Below, one piece after another: positions 26,833 to 35,066 of a DNA stretch of 64,000 bases (position 1 is its first letter; each line of letters opens with the position of its first letter). Under the pieces are notes generated by a model. The model ran no database searches. It was not told the DNA's origin and worked only from the letters and a program-made list of their open reading frames with translations. This DNA is from Nonomuraea rhodomycinica. GTDB taxonomy: Bacteria; Actinomycetota; Actinomycetes; Streptosporangiales; Streptosporangiaceae. Both the position numbers and the translations under genes were made by a program. The DNA is taken from the NCBI RefSeq assembly GCF_013363995.1, contig NZ_JABWGO010000005.1, positions 390,711 through 454,710 of the forward strand, in the 5' to 3' direction.

Positions 26833-28382
26833 GCCCCTACGGTAAAGCTGCCGATCACCTGCCGCATCAGCGTCGCGCTGCGCCGCCACTGGGCCTCGGC
26901 GACCGTCCAGGACAGGATGTAGGAGGTGTCGCCGGCGACGACGGCCCGCCGCAGCTCCCGGTAGCGCACGCCCGGCCGGGCCCACGGCGTGTCCGACCCG
27001 GGGCCGGCCGTGTAGACGAACTCGCACTCGACCGCCTTGACGCCCCGGTGCATGACGGACCGGCGGCCCGCGACGCGCAGGTCGGGGGCGCCCTGGCGGA
27101 GCAGCGTCTCGGCGTCCTCGATGAGCTGGGCGGCGTCGCGCTGGACGTAGACGGCCTGGACGCCGAGGTGGGCGGCGCCGTCGCGGCGCGTCCACTCGGT
27201 GTAGGCCTCCTTGCGCGCGCCGCGCCATCCGAACGGGCGGGCGATCGTCCAGCCTTCGCGCGAGGTCCAGGTCCGCGTCAGGGGGACGGTCCTGGTGCGC
27301 GTGGGCGTGGGCGTGGCGCTGGGGGTGACGGCGGCGGGCAGCGTGGTCGCGGTGACGGTGGCGGGCGCGCTGGGCAGAGGGCTGGTGGCGGCGCGCTGCG
27401 CGATCGTGGAGGTGCCCTCGGCGGGCGGCACCAGGTTGAGGTAGGCGACCGTTCCGCCCGCGAGCACCAGCACCGCGGCCGCGGCGGCGGCCAGCAGCGT
27501 ACGGCTGGAGCGGCGGCGCGGCGTGCCCTCGTCGGGCGCGTCCATGTCGGCGCCCGCGGGACGGGAGGCGATGACCTCGGCGAGCAGCCGGTCGGCCTCC
27601 TCGGCGGTCAGCCGCTCGTGCGGCTCCTTGCGGAGCAGGCCCTTGAGCACCGGGTGCATCGCCGGCGGGATGCGGCGGTAGTCGGGCTCCTCGTTGAGCA
27701 GGGCGTTGAGCGTGGCCATCGCCTCACCCCGCTCGAACGGCGAGCGGCCCACGAGCGTGGCGTACAGCGTGGCGCCGAGCGACCACAGGTCGGAGGGCGG
27801 CCCGGCCTCGGCGGCGCGCACCCGCTCGGGCGCGAGGAAGCTCGGCGAGCCGGTGACCATGCCGGTCCGGGTCAGCGAGGAGTCGCCCTCGGCGGTGGCG
27901 ATGCCGAAGTCGGTCAGCACGGCCCGGCCGTCGTCGGCGAGCAGGATGTTGCTCGGCTTGACGTCGCGGTGCAGGATCCCGGCCTCGTGCGCGGCGCGCA
28001 GGGCGGACAGCACCTGGCGGCCCACGTCGGCGGCCTGCCGGATGGGCAGCGCGCCCGTGGTGGCGACGACCTGCTCCACCGAGGGGTGGGAGACCAGCTC
28101 CATGATGATCCAGGGCCGGCCGTCCTCCTCGACGACGTCGTAGACGGCGACGACCGACGGGTGGTTGAGCCGCGCCGCCGTACGGGCCTCGCGGGCCGTG
28201 CGCAGGAGGATGTTCTCCTGTTCCGCGCGCGGCAGCCCGTCGGGCAGCAGCACTTCCTTGACCGCGATCTGCCGGTTGAGCAGCGTGTCGCGGCCTTCCC
28301 AGACGACCCCCATGCCACCGCGCCCCAGCTCGCGGAGTAACTGGTAACGCCTGGCGATCAGCGGCGTGCTATCCGAAACCAT
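26829..28382 (-). CDS. Membrane Ser/Thr protein kinase (PknB type)
   Basis: A 517-aa Hanks-type kinase. The kinase domain (residues 10-270) has the Gly loop LGRGGMGVVWEG, AVKEV with the ATP lysine, HRDVKPSNIL, DFGIA and SPSFLAPERV. A charged juxtamembrane segment (RRRSSRTL) and one helix (about 288-306) follow. After a Thr/Pro-rich linker comes an extracytoplasmic domain of about 140 residues (TWTSREGWTIARPFGWRGARKEAYTEWTRR). This tail is not a PASTA repeat, so the ligand is unknown. The gene is divergent from the racemase and coupled to the dehydrogenase downstream. Confidence 0.92.
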   Translation of the reverse strand: MVSDSTPLIARRYQLLRELGRGGMGVVWEGRDTLLNRQIAVKEVLLPDGLPRAEQENILLRTAREARTAARLNHPSVVAVYDVVEEDGRPWIIMELVSHPSVEQVVATTGALPIRQAADVGRQVLSALRAAHEAGILHRDVKPSNILLADDGRAVLTDFGIATAEGDSSLTRTGMVTGSPSFLAPERVRAAEAGPPSDLWSLGATLYATLVGRSPFERGEAMATLNALLNEEPDYRRIPPAMHPVLKGLLRKEPHERLTAEEADRLLAEVIASRPAGADMDAPDEGTPRRRSSRTLLAAAAAAVLVLAGGTVAYLNLVPPAEGTSTIAQRAATSPLPSAPATVTATTLPAAVTPSATPTPTRTRTVPLTRTWTSREGWTIARPFGWRGARKEAYTEWTRRDGAAHLGVQAVYVQRDAAQLIEDAETLLRQGAPDLRVAGRRSVMHRGVKAVECEFVYTAGPGSDTPWARPGVRYRELRRAVVAGDTSYILSWTVAEAQWRRSATLMRQVIGSFTVGA

Positions 28383-28542
28383 GTCCTACCCCTGTAGACC
28401 ACCCGATCAGTGGGCAAGTTTCCCATACCTCTCCTTGCTTCGCCGGAAGGTCGCAAAGGTGGCTTGCGACAGCTCACCGAATGTTGTTCTACTGGGGTCC
28501 GGGCGGGACCGGCCCGCGGCCCGCATCACCGAGGAGACGCCC

Positions 28543-29673
28543 ATGTCCGAAGGCCGTCAGGGACCGCTCGCCGGCGTGCGCGTGCTGGAGCTCGCCGGGC
28601 TCGCGCCCGGGCCGTTCGCCGGCATGATGCTCGCCGACCACGGGGCCGAGGTGCTGCGGATCGACCGCGTCGCCGCCGTCTCGGCGGCCCCGCGCTCCGA
28701 CGTCATGGATCGCGGCAAGCGGACGATCGGGCTGGACCTCAAGGCTCCCGAGGGCGTGGCCGCGTTCAAGGAGCTGGCCCGCCGCGCCGACGCGGTCATC
28801 GAGGTGTTCCGGCCCGGGGTCGCGGAGCGGCTCGGGATCGGCCCCGCCGACCTGCACGCCGTCAACGAGCGGCTGGTCTACGGCCGGATGACCGGCTGGG
28901 GCCAGGACGGCCCCCTCGCCGCCACCGCCGGGCACGACATCGACTACATCGCCGTCGCGGGCGTGCTGTCGCAGCTCGGCCGCGCCGGCCAGCCGCCGAC
29001 GCCGCCGGTCAACATCCTCGGCGACTTCGCCGGCGGCGGCCTCATGCTCGCCTACGGCATCCTGCTCGCCCTGGTCGAGCGCCAGCGCACCGGCCTCGGA
29101 CGGGTCATCGACGCCGCCATGGTGGACGGGGCCGCGCTGCTGTTCGCGATGTTCTACAACGCGGCGCAGAGCGGCGGCTGGGGACCGCGCGGCACCAACC
29201 TGCTCGACACCGGCGCCCCCATGTACGACACGTACGAGACCGCCGACGGGGGCCACCTCGCGGTGGGGCCGCTGGAGCCGAAGTTCTGGGCGGAGATGCT
29301 GACCCGCATGGGCCTGGCCGGCGACCCCGGCCTGCCCGACCGCGGCGACCGGGCCCAGTGGCCCGCGCTGAAGGCCCGGCTGGCCGAGGAGTTCCGCAAG
29401 CGCACCCGGGCGGAGTGGGAGGCGGTCTTCGAGGGGTCGGACGCGTGCGTGGCGCCGGTGCTGTCCATGGCGGAGGCGGCCCGGCATCCGCACAACGTGG
29501 CGCGTGGCGCGTTCACCGAGGTGGGCGGGGTCGTGCAGCCCGTGCCCGCGCCGCGCCTGCTCGGCGTGCCGGAGCCGGACCTGTCGCCGGCCACGCGCCT
29601 GGAGGACCTGTCGTCGTGGGGCATCCCGGCCGAGACCGCGGCCAAGCTGCGCGCCCAGGGCGTGCTGGCCTGA
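28543..29673 (+). CDS. CaiB/BaiF family, alpha-methylacyl-CoA racemase-like
   Basis: A 376-aa class III CoA-transferase fold. LAGLAPGPFAGMMLADHGAEVLRIDR is the family opening. The catalytic Asp lies in GHDIDYIAVAGVLSQLG, with the racemase-type His/Glu region following. The sequence looks like alpha-methylacyl-CoA racemase (mycobacterial Mcr), which inverts the C2 methyl of branched acyl-CoAs so that beta-oxidation can proceed. ATG at 28543 has GAGGAG upstream. The frame is open to 28366, but that part lacks coding character. A CoA-transferase function is the alternative. Confidence 0.85.
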   Translation: MSEGRQGPLAGVRVLELAGLAPGPFAGMMLADHGAEVLRIDRVAAVSAAPRSDVMDRGKRTIGLDLKAPEGVAAFKELARRADAVIEVFRPGVAERLGIGPADLHAVNERLVYGRMTGWGQDGPLAATAGHDIDYIAVAGVLSQLGRAGQPPTPPVNILGDFAGGGLMLAYGILLALVERQRTGLGRVIDAAMVDGAALLFAMFYNAAQSGGWGPRGTNLLDTGAPMYDTYETADGGHLAVGPLEPKFWAEMLTRMGLAGDPGLPDRGDRAQWPALKARLAEEFRKRTRAEWEAVFEGSDACVAPVLSMAEAARHPHNVARGAFTEVGGVVQPVPAPRLLGVPEPDLSPATRLEDLSSWGIPAETAAKLRAQGVLA

Positions 29674-29733
29674 TCCGGCCGGCCGCCTGCCCCGCCGGTC
29701 CCGCCGGTCCCGGGTCTCCCGCCTCACCGGCTC

Positions 29734-30951
29734 CTATCGCGGGACGGCCCCGTAGGCGGAGTAGTCCTTCAGCTCGACCGAGTCGTGCAGGCGCACCCCC
29801 TTGGCGGCGAGCTTGCTCGCGGCGCGGCTGAGCCCGCTCGGCAGCCGCCCGACCAGCCAGGTGGTCCCCGCGAGCAGCCCGAGATCGAGAGCGGTGCCCG
29901 GGAGCAGCCGCCTGGCGGCGTTGAGCGCGAACGAGCGGCTGCGGCGCACGTAGTCGCCCATCGCCGCCTCGTAGGCCGGGAAGGCCCGCGTGTGGTCGCC
30001 GCCGGCCGCGGCCAGCTCGCCCGCCAGCACGTACGCGCCGACGACGGCCAGGCTCGTGCTGCCGCCGACCGCGGGGCCCGGGCAGTGGCCGGCGTCGCCG
30101 ACGAGCGCCACCCGGCCGCGGGTCCAGGTGTCGAGGGTGAGCTGGGTGATCGAGTCGAAGTAGAAGGCCGAGGCCCGGTCGGCCTCGTCCAGCAGGCGGG
30201 GCACGTCCCACCCCAGGCCGGCGAACCGCTCGCGCAGCAGCTCCTTCTGCCGCGCGGTGTCGCGGTGGTGGTAGTCGAGCTGTTCGGGCGTCCGGAACAG
30301 GAACAGCGCCCGGGCGCCGTCCAGGTGCGCCGCGCTGTACAGGCCCGCCATGCGACCGACGCCGGTGATCCCCTCCATGCGGCCGTCGAGCCCGCGGTAG
30401 TTCGGGATGGTGGCGACGGCGAGGTAGGCGCCGATCCAGCGGGTGTGGGCGGACTCGGGGCCGAAGACCAGCCGGCGGACGTTGGAGTGCAGGCCGTCGG
30501 CGCCGACGACCAGGTCGAAGCGCCGGGCCTCGCCGCGCTCGAACGTGACGAGCCCGTCGCCGCCGACGGAGGCGATGGAGTCGTCGAAGACGTACTCGAC
30601 GTCGTCGCGGGTGGCGTCGTAGAAGACCTCGCTGAGGTCGTCGCGCATGATCTCGACGTGGCGGTCGGAGACGGTCGCGACGAGTTTGCGCATGTCCATC
30701 TCGACGGGGCGTCCACGGCCCTCGATGTACATGGTGATGTGCTCGGTGCCGGTCTTGCGGGCGGTGACGGGCCCGATCAGGCCCATTCTGTCCACGATGT
30801 CCATGGCGGGCCGGAACAGGTCCACGGCGTGGCCGCCGGTCTTGCGCAGCGCGGGGGCGCGCTCGACGACGGTGACGTCGAAGCCGTGGCGGCGCAGCCA
30901 GTACGCCAGGACGGGTCCGGCGACGCTGGCGCCGGAGATGAGTACATGCAT
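29734..30951 (-). CDS. FAD-dependent aromatic-ring monooxygenase-like protein
   Basis: A 405-aa group A flavoprotein monooxygenase (PHBH/TetX type). The N-terminal Rossmann motif is HVLISGASVAGPVLAYWLRRHG. The DG motif is LVVGADGLHSNVRRLVF, and the GD motif is VALVGDAGHCPGPAVGGSTSLAVVGAYVLAGEL. It would hydroxylate an aromatic or drug-like substrate with NAD(P)H and oxygen. It is divergent from a TetR gene with two operator copies between, so it is probably induced by its substrate. ATG at 30951. Confidence 0.88.
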   Translation of the reverse strand: MHVLISGASVAGPVLAYWLRRHGFDVTVVERAPALRKTGGHAVDLFRPAMDIVDRMGLIGPVTARKTGTEHITMYIEGRGRPVEMDMRKLVATVSDRHVEIMRDDLSEVFYDATRDDVEYVFDDSIASVGGDGLVTFERGEARRFDLVVGADGLHSNVRRLVFGPESAHTRWIGAYLAVATIPNYRGLDGRMEGITGVGRMAGLYSAAHLDGARALFLFRTPEQLDYHHRDTARQKELLRERFAGLGWDVPRLLDEADRASAFYFDSITQLTLDTWTRGRVALVGDAGHCPGPAVGGSTSLAVVGAYVLAGELAAAGGDHTRAFPAYEAAMGDYVRRSRSFALNAARRLLPGTALDLGLLAGTTWLVGRLPSGLSRAASKLAAKGVRLHDSVELKDYSAYGAVPR

Positions 30952-30961
30952 GGCGAACCTC

Positions 30962-30981
30962 CTTACTTAACGGATGGTAAG
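30962..30981. promoter_or_regulatory. TetR operator, copy 1
   Basis: CTTACTTAACGGATGGTAAG: inverted CTTAC/GTAAG arms in a 20-bp site. It matches copy 2 except for three central bases. It lies 11 bp before the monooxygenase start, so bound repressor would block that gene. Confidence 0.75.
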
Positions 30982-31006
30982 TGGCTGCGCCGCGGGCGCG
31001 CAAGGA

Positions 31007-31026
31007 CTTACTTAACGATAGGTAAG
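31007..31026. promoter_or_regulatory. TetR operator, copy 2
   Basis: CTTACTTAACGATAGGTAAG is palindromic at 16 of 20 positions. It ends 4 bp before the TAGGCT box of the tetR promoter, which suggests autoregulation. The two sites are 45 bp apart centre to centre. Confidence 0.75.
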
Positions 31027-31029
31027 GGA

Positions 31030-31035
31030 TAGGCT
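31030..31035 (+). promoter_or_regulatory. -10 box TAGGCT of the tetR gene
   Basis: TAGGCT is followed by 6 nt and ATG at 31042. This is the same leaderless spacing, and the same hexamer, as the leuS leader promoter. Confidence 0.55.
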
Positions 31036-31041
31036 GCAGGC

Positions 31042-31599
31042 ATGGCGAAGCCGACCGACACGCGCACCCGCATCCTCGCCGTCGCCCGCGAGCTGTTCGT
31101 CCGGCAGGGCGTGCGCGAGACCAGCCTGCGCGAGATCGCCGACCGCCTCGGCATCACCAAGCCGGCGCTCTACTACCACTTCGCCTCACGCGAGGACCTG
31201 GTGCGCAGCATCGTCGAGCCGATGATGGACGGCATGGAGCGCTTCGTGGCCGAGCGCGAGCCCCGCGACGGGGCCGGGCCCGCGGCGCACGATCCGCGCG
31301 AGCTGCTCGGCGACTATTTCGACCTGGCCTGGGAGCACCGCGACGTGCTCGTCATGGTGATCCGCGAGCTGCCCGTTCTGGCCCCGCTGGAGCTGGGCGA
31401 GCGCATGTTCTCCTGGCGGCGGCGGCTGATCCTGCTGCTGCTCGGGCCCGAGCCGACGACCGCCGCCCAGATCGCCGCGACGGTGGCGCTGGGCGGCATG
31501 TCGGACTGCGCGGTCGAGTACGCGCACCTGCCGCTGGAGCAGGTCAAGGGGCCGGCGGTCGAGGCCGCCGTCGCAGCCCTGACCGCCGTGCCGGCCTAG
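31042..31599 (+). CDS. TetR-family repressor
   Basis: A 185-aa regulator. The helix-turn-helix is TSLREIADRLGITKPALYYHFASREDLV. The C-terminal ligand-binding domain is helical with a Leu/Arg-rich stretch (MFSWRRRLILLLLG). It is divergent from a flavin monooxygenase, with twin operators between. Both features point to local control of that enzyme plus autoregulation. The 3' end overlaps the convergent GyrI-like gene by 3 nt. Confidence 0.93.
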   Translation: MAKPTDTRTRILAVARELFVRQGVRETSLREIADRLGITKPALYYHFASREDLVRSIVEPMMDGMERFVAEREPRDGAGPAAHDPRELLGDYFDLAWEHRDVLVMVIRELPVLAPLELGERMFSWRRRLILLLLGPEPTTAAQIAATVALGGMSDCAVEYAHLPLEQVKGPAVEAAVAALTAVPA

Positions 31600-32048
31600 A
31601 CGGCGATGTGCAGGTCGGCCCCGCCGGGGTGGTGGATCTCCAGGTCCGTCGTGAACGCCCGGGCCGGGGCCGCTCCCGACTCGGTGTGCGCCCACACCCG
31701 CTGCCACGCCTCCACGATGGCCTGCGGCATCTGCCCCCGCGCCTCGAACAGCAGCGTCTTGGCCGCCGGCACGCGCACCGCGACCATGCCCTCGGGCAGC
31801 CGCACCACCGTGCGCACCCCGGTGCCCACGATCTGCGTGTAGGCGCCGTTGTGGTCGCTCTCGTAGTCGGTGAGCACGGCGTACAGGTTCTCGTCGATCC
31901 GTCCCGGCACGTGCGCGAACGCCCCCGGCGCGCCGGCCCGCCGCCACAGCGACGGCAGTTTCGCCCTCGACGGGTCCATCTCGTCGGCGTTCGTGGTGCG
32001 GATGGCGAAGCCGACGACGATCAGCTCGTCGCGGTCCGTGATCTCCAC
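31596..32048 (-). CDS. GyrI-like/AraC effector-binding domain protein
   Basis: A 150-aa stand-alone small-molecule-binding domain of the GyrI-like (SOUL-related, BmrR C-terminal) type. FAIRTTNADEMDPSRAKLPSLWRRAG and the closing RAFTTDLEIHHPGG are characteristic of 'effector binding domain' proteins. There is no DNA-binding region, so it probably sequesters or hydrolyses a toxic compound or acts as a chaperone. ATG at 32048. Confidence 0.75.
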   Translation of the reverse strand: MEITDRDELIVVGFAIRTTNADEMDPSRAKLPSLWRRAGAPGAFAHVPGRIDENLYAVLTDYESDHNGAYTQIVGTGVRTVVRLPEGMVAVRVPAAKTLLFEARGQMPQAIVEAWQRVWAHTESGAAPARAFTTDLEIHHPGGADLHIAV

Positions 32049-32132
32049 TGGGCCCCTCCTCCCCCTCGGGTGTCCGGGCCGATCATAAGCCCCCCAGAAC
32101 GGGGAAAACCCCTGAATAGGCCTGTCACCGCA

Positions 32133-32138
32133 TAAGAT
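32133..32138 (+). promoter_or_regulatory. -10 box TAAGAT of guaB1
   Basis: TAAGAT is followed by 8 nt and the GTG at 32147. No Shine-Dalgarno is visible, which is consistent with a leaderless message. Confidence 0.5.
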
Positions 32139-32146
32139 GGACGAAC

Positions 32147-33586
32147 GTGAGATTTCTCAACGGCATCGAGCCGCACCACGACCTCACCTACAGCGACGTG
32201 TTCATGGTGCCGTCGCGCTCCTCGGTCGGATCCCGGCTCGAGGTCGACCTGTCGACCTCCGACGGCACGGGCACGACCATCCCGATCGTCGTCGCCAACA
32301 TGACGGCCGTCGCGGGCCGCCGCATGGCCGAGACCATCGCGCGGCGCGGCGGCGTCACCGTGATCCCGCAGGACATCCCCATCGACGTCGTCGCCGACGT
32401 CGTGGACTGGGTGAAGAAGCGCGACCTCGTCCACGACACCCCGCTGACGCTCACCCCGCACGACACCGTCGGCGAGGCGCTGCAGCTGCTGCCCAAGCGG
32501 GCCCACGGCGCGGTCATCGTCGTCGACTGGGACAACCGCCCCGTCGGCGTGGTCACCGAGGCCGACTGCTCGGACGTCGACATGTACACCCAGCTCGCGC
32601 AGGTCATGTCGAGCGAGCTGCTGACGCTGCCCGCCGGGCTGGAGCCGCGCGCCGCGTTCGAGCGGCTGCACGAGGGCCGGCACCGGCTGGCGCCCATCGT
32701 GGACGGCGACGGCCGGCTCGTCGGCATCCTGACCCGCACCGGCGCCCTGCGCGCCACCCTCTACAAGCCCGCCGTGGACGCCTCCGGGCGGCTGCGCGTG
32801 GCCGCCGCCGTGGGCGTCAACGGAGACGTCGCCGCCAGGGCCAAGGAGCTCCTCGAAGCCGGCATCGACTGCCTGGTCGTCGACACCGCCCACGGTCACC
32901 AGGACAAGATGATCTCGGCGCTGCGCGCGGTGCGGGCCCTCGACCCGGGTGTCCCCGTGGCGGCCGGCAACGTCGTGACGGCCGAGGGCGTGCGCGACCT
33001 GGTCGAGGCCGGGGCCGACATCCTCAAGGTCGGCGTCGGCCCGGGCGCCATGTGCACGACCCGGATGATGACCGGGGTGGGCCGGCCGCAGTTCTCGGCG
33101 GTGCTCGAATGCTCCACCGAGGCCCGCCGGCTGGGCCGGCACGTGTGGGCCGACGGCGGCGTGCGCCACCCGCGCGACGTGGCCCTCGCCCTGGCGGCCG
33201 GAGCGGCCAACGTGATGATCGGGTCGTGGTTCGCGGGCACGTACGAGTCGCCCGGTGACACCCGCACCGACGCCGACGGGCGCAAGTACAAGGAGAACTT
33301 CGGCATGGCCTCCGCGCGCGCCGTGCGGCTGCGCACCGCCGAGGACAGCCCGTTCGAGCGGGCCAGGAAGGCGCTGTTCGAGGAGGGCATCTCCACCTCG
33401 CGCATGTACCTGGACCCGCGGCGGCCCAGCGTGGAGGACCAGATCGACGCGATCGTGGCTGGCCTGCGCTCGGCCTGCACGTACGCGGGGGCCCTGACGC
33501 TGGAGGAGTTCCACGAGCGGGCCGTCGTGGGCATCCAGGGCAGCTCCGGCTACGCGGAGGGCATGCCCCTGCACCAGAGCTGGTGA
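32147..33586 (+). CDS. guaB1: GuaB1-type IMP dehydrogenase-related enzyme (GMP reductase)
   Basis: A 479-aa IMPDH/GMPR-superfamily TIM barrel with an inserted pair of CBS domains (about residues 95-205). The catalytic loop is VGVGPGAMCTTRMMTGVGRPQ with the active Cys, and the flap region includes GRKYKENFGMASARAV. In mycobacteria the GuaB1 subgroup works as a GMP reductase regulated through its CBS domains, returning GMP to IMP. That function is transferred here by similarity. GTG at 32147 is used. The length and order of domains are normal. The gene converges on the SDR. Confidence 0.85.
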   Translation: MRFLNGIEPHHDLTYSDVFMVPSRSSVGSRLEVDLSTSDGTGTTIPIVVANMTAVAGRRMAETIARRGGVTVIPQDIPIDVVADVVDWVKKRDLVHDTPLTLTPHDTVGEALQLLPKRAHGAVIVVDWDNRPVGVVTEADCSDVDMYTQLAQVMSSELLTLPAGLEPRAAFERLHEGRHRLAPIVDGDGRLVGILTRTGALRATLYKPAVDASGRLRVAAAVGVNGDVAARAKELLEAGIDCLVVDTAHGHQDKMISALRAVRALDPGVPVAAGNVVTAEGVRDLVEAGADILKVGVGPGAMCTTRMMTGVGRPQFSAVLECSTEARRLGRHVWADGGVRHPRDVALALAAGAANVMIGSWFAGTYESPGDTRTDADGRKYKENFGMASARAVRLRTAEDSPFERARKALFEEGISTSRMYLDPRRPSVEDQIDAIVAGLRSACTYAGALTLEEFHERAVVGIQGSSGYAEGMPLHQSW

Positions 33587-33621
33587 GCCCGGGCCCGGAC
33601 GTGGCAGCCGGTGGGCCCGGC

Positions 33622-34422
33622 TCAGACGCGGCGCCAGCCGCCGGCGGCGTGGATGCCGCCGTCCACGTGGAGCGTCGTGCCCGTGACGAAGCGGGCCAGG
33701 TCGCCGGCCAGGAACACCGCTGCCGCCGCCGCGTCGGAGGGCTCGCCGAGCCGGCCGAGCGGCGGCAGCCGCACGGGCTCGAACGGCGGCGCCTCCGCAC
33801 CCCCGGGCCGGCCGGCCGCGCTCCGACCGGCCTCGGCGGCGCGCACGGTCGCGCGCATGGCCAGCTCGCCCTCGGTGGGCAGGGCGTCGGGGGCGATGGC
33901 GTTGACGCGGACGCCGCGGGGCGCGAGCTCCAGCGCCAGCGAACGCGTCAGGCTCTCCACCGCCGCCTTCATCGCCGCGTAGATCGCGAACCCCGGCGCC
34001 GCCTGGTGCGCCTCGCTGGACGTCACGTTGATGATCGACGCGCCCTCGCCCATCATCGGCAGGAATCTCCGGATCATGCCGGTGACCTGGGTGAAGTTCT
34101 CCTCCACGAGCGTGCGCTCACCGCGTTCGGAGGTGCCCTGGAACGACGCGTGGAAGGTGCCGCCCGCGTTGTTGACCAGGACGTCCACCCGCCCCCACCG
34201 CTCCCGCACGGCCCCGGCGAACACCTCCACGGCCACCGGGTCGCGTACGTCCAGCGTCATCGCGAGGTCGCCGGCCGGCGGCGTGACGCGGTCGCACACC
34301 GCCACCTCGGCGCCGAACGCCGCGAACGCCGCGGCGATCGCGCGGCCCAGCCCGCGCGCCCCGCCGGTGACCACGGCGACGCGCCCGGTGAGCAGGATGC
34401 CATCAGGTGAAAGGGCGGCCAT
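33622..34422 (-). CDS. SDR-family NAD(P)-dependent oxidoreductase
   Basis: A 266-aa classical short-chain dehydrogenase. TGGARGLG is the cofactor motif, NNAG the structural motif, and INVTSSEAHQ with YAAMK gives the Ser-Tyr-Lys catalytic set. The C-terminal VTGTTLHVDGGIHA is also typical. A loop of about 20 residues after the PDALPTEGE segment (AGRSAAGRPGGAEAPP) is longer than usual. The substrate is unknown. ATG at 34422. It is divergent from the FKBP gene. Confidence 0.9.
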   Translation of the reverse strand: MAALSPDGILLTGRVAVVTGGARGLGRAIAAAFAAFGAEVAVCDRVTPPAGDLAMTLDVRDPVAVEVFAGAVRERWGRVDVLVNNAGGTFHASFQGTSERGERTLVEENFTQVTGMIRRFLPMMGEGASIINVTSSEAHQAAPGFAIYAAMKAAVESLTRSLALELAPRGVRVNAIAPDALPTEGELAMRATVRAAEAGRSAAGRPGGAEAPPFEPVRLPPLGRLGEPSDAAAAAVFLAGDLARFVTGTTLHVDGGIHAAGGWRRV

Positions 34423-34515
34423 GGACGCTGACGATATCCCGAGCGCATAGAGTCGTCGGGTTGCCCGTTCACAAGGTCGACACCAGCATCAGCAATCGTC
34501 TATCAGGAGCACTTC

Positions 34516-34890
34516 GTGGCACTCGACAAGCCGGAAATCGACTTCCCGGAGGGCCAGCCGCCCGCTGACCTCGAGATCGTCGACATCGTCGAGGGGGACG
34601 GCCCCGAGGCCAAGCCCGGTCAGAACGTCAGCGTCCACTACGTGGGCGTCGCCTTCTCGACCGGTGAGGAGTTCGACGCGTCGTGGAACCGCGGCCAGGC
34701 GTTCGAGTTCCCCCTGGGCGGCGGCCGGGTCATCGCCGGCTGGGACCGCGGCGTCGCGGGCATGAAGGTGGGCGGCCGGCGCAAGCTGGTCATCCCGCCG
34801 CACCTCGGCTACGGCAACGCCGGCGCCGGCAACCGCATCAAGCCGGGAGAGACGCTCATCTTCGTGGTGGACCTCCTGGGCGTGCGCTAG
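34516..34890 (+). CDS. FKBP-type peptidyl-prolyl cis-trans isomerase
   Basis: A 124-aa single-domain FKBP. VSVHYVGVAFSTGEEFDASWNRGQAFEFPLG, VIAGWDRGVAGMKVGGRRKLVIPPHLGYG and TLIFVVDLLGV are the canonical blocks. It has no signal peptide, so it acts as a cytosolic folding catalyst. GTG at 34516 with CAGGAGC upstream. A strong hairpin follows at 34923. Confidence 0.95.
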   Translation: MALDKPEIDFPEGQPPADLEIVDIVEGDGPEAKPGQNVSVHYVGVAFSTGEEFDASWNRGQAFEFPLGGGRVIAGWDRGVAGMKVGGRRKLVIPPHLGYGNAGAGNRIKPGETLIFVVDLLGVR

Positions 34891-34922
34891 CCGTCACGGC
34901 ACCGCACCGCACGACCTCCGGC

Positions 34923-34953
34923 ACGGCCGGGCCTCCCTCGGGGGCCCGGCCGT
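34923..34953 (+). terminator. Terminator stem after the FKBP gene
   Basis: Perfect 11-bp arms ACGGCCGGGCC and GGCCCGGCCGT surround a 9-nt loop, 33 bp after the stop codon. There is no T tract. Confidence 0.75.
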
Positions 34954-34980
34954 CGCCGTCTCCCGGTCGCGGCGCGGCGG

Positions 34981-35020
34981 CACGAATCGGCGGGACGAGT
35001 CGGCGGCTCGAATCGGTGGC
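34981..35020. repeat. Three 13-14-bp imperfect repeats
   Basis: ACGAATCGGCGG, ACGAGTCGGCGG and TCGAATCGGTGG follow one another between the FKBP terminator and the ligase gene. Nothing else was seen in this gap. Confidence 0.5.
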
Positions 35021-35066
35021 ATCCCGAGGTGGGGAAATGTCGGTGTCGTGAGGCACCATAGGCGGT

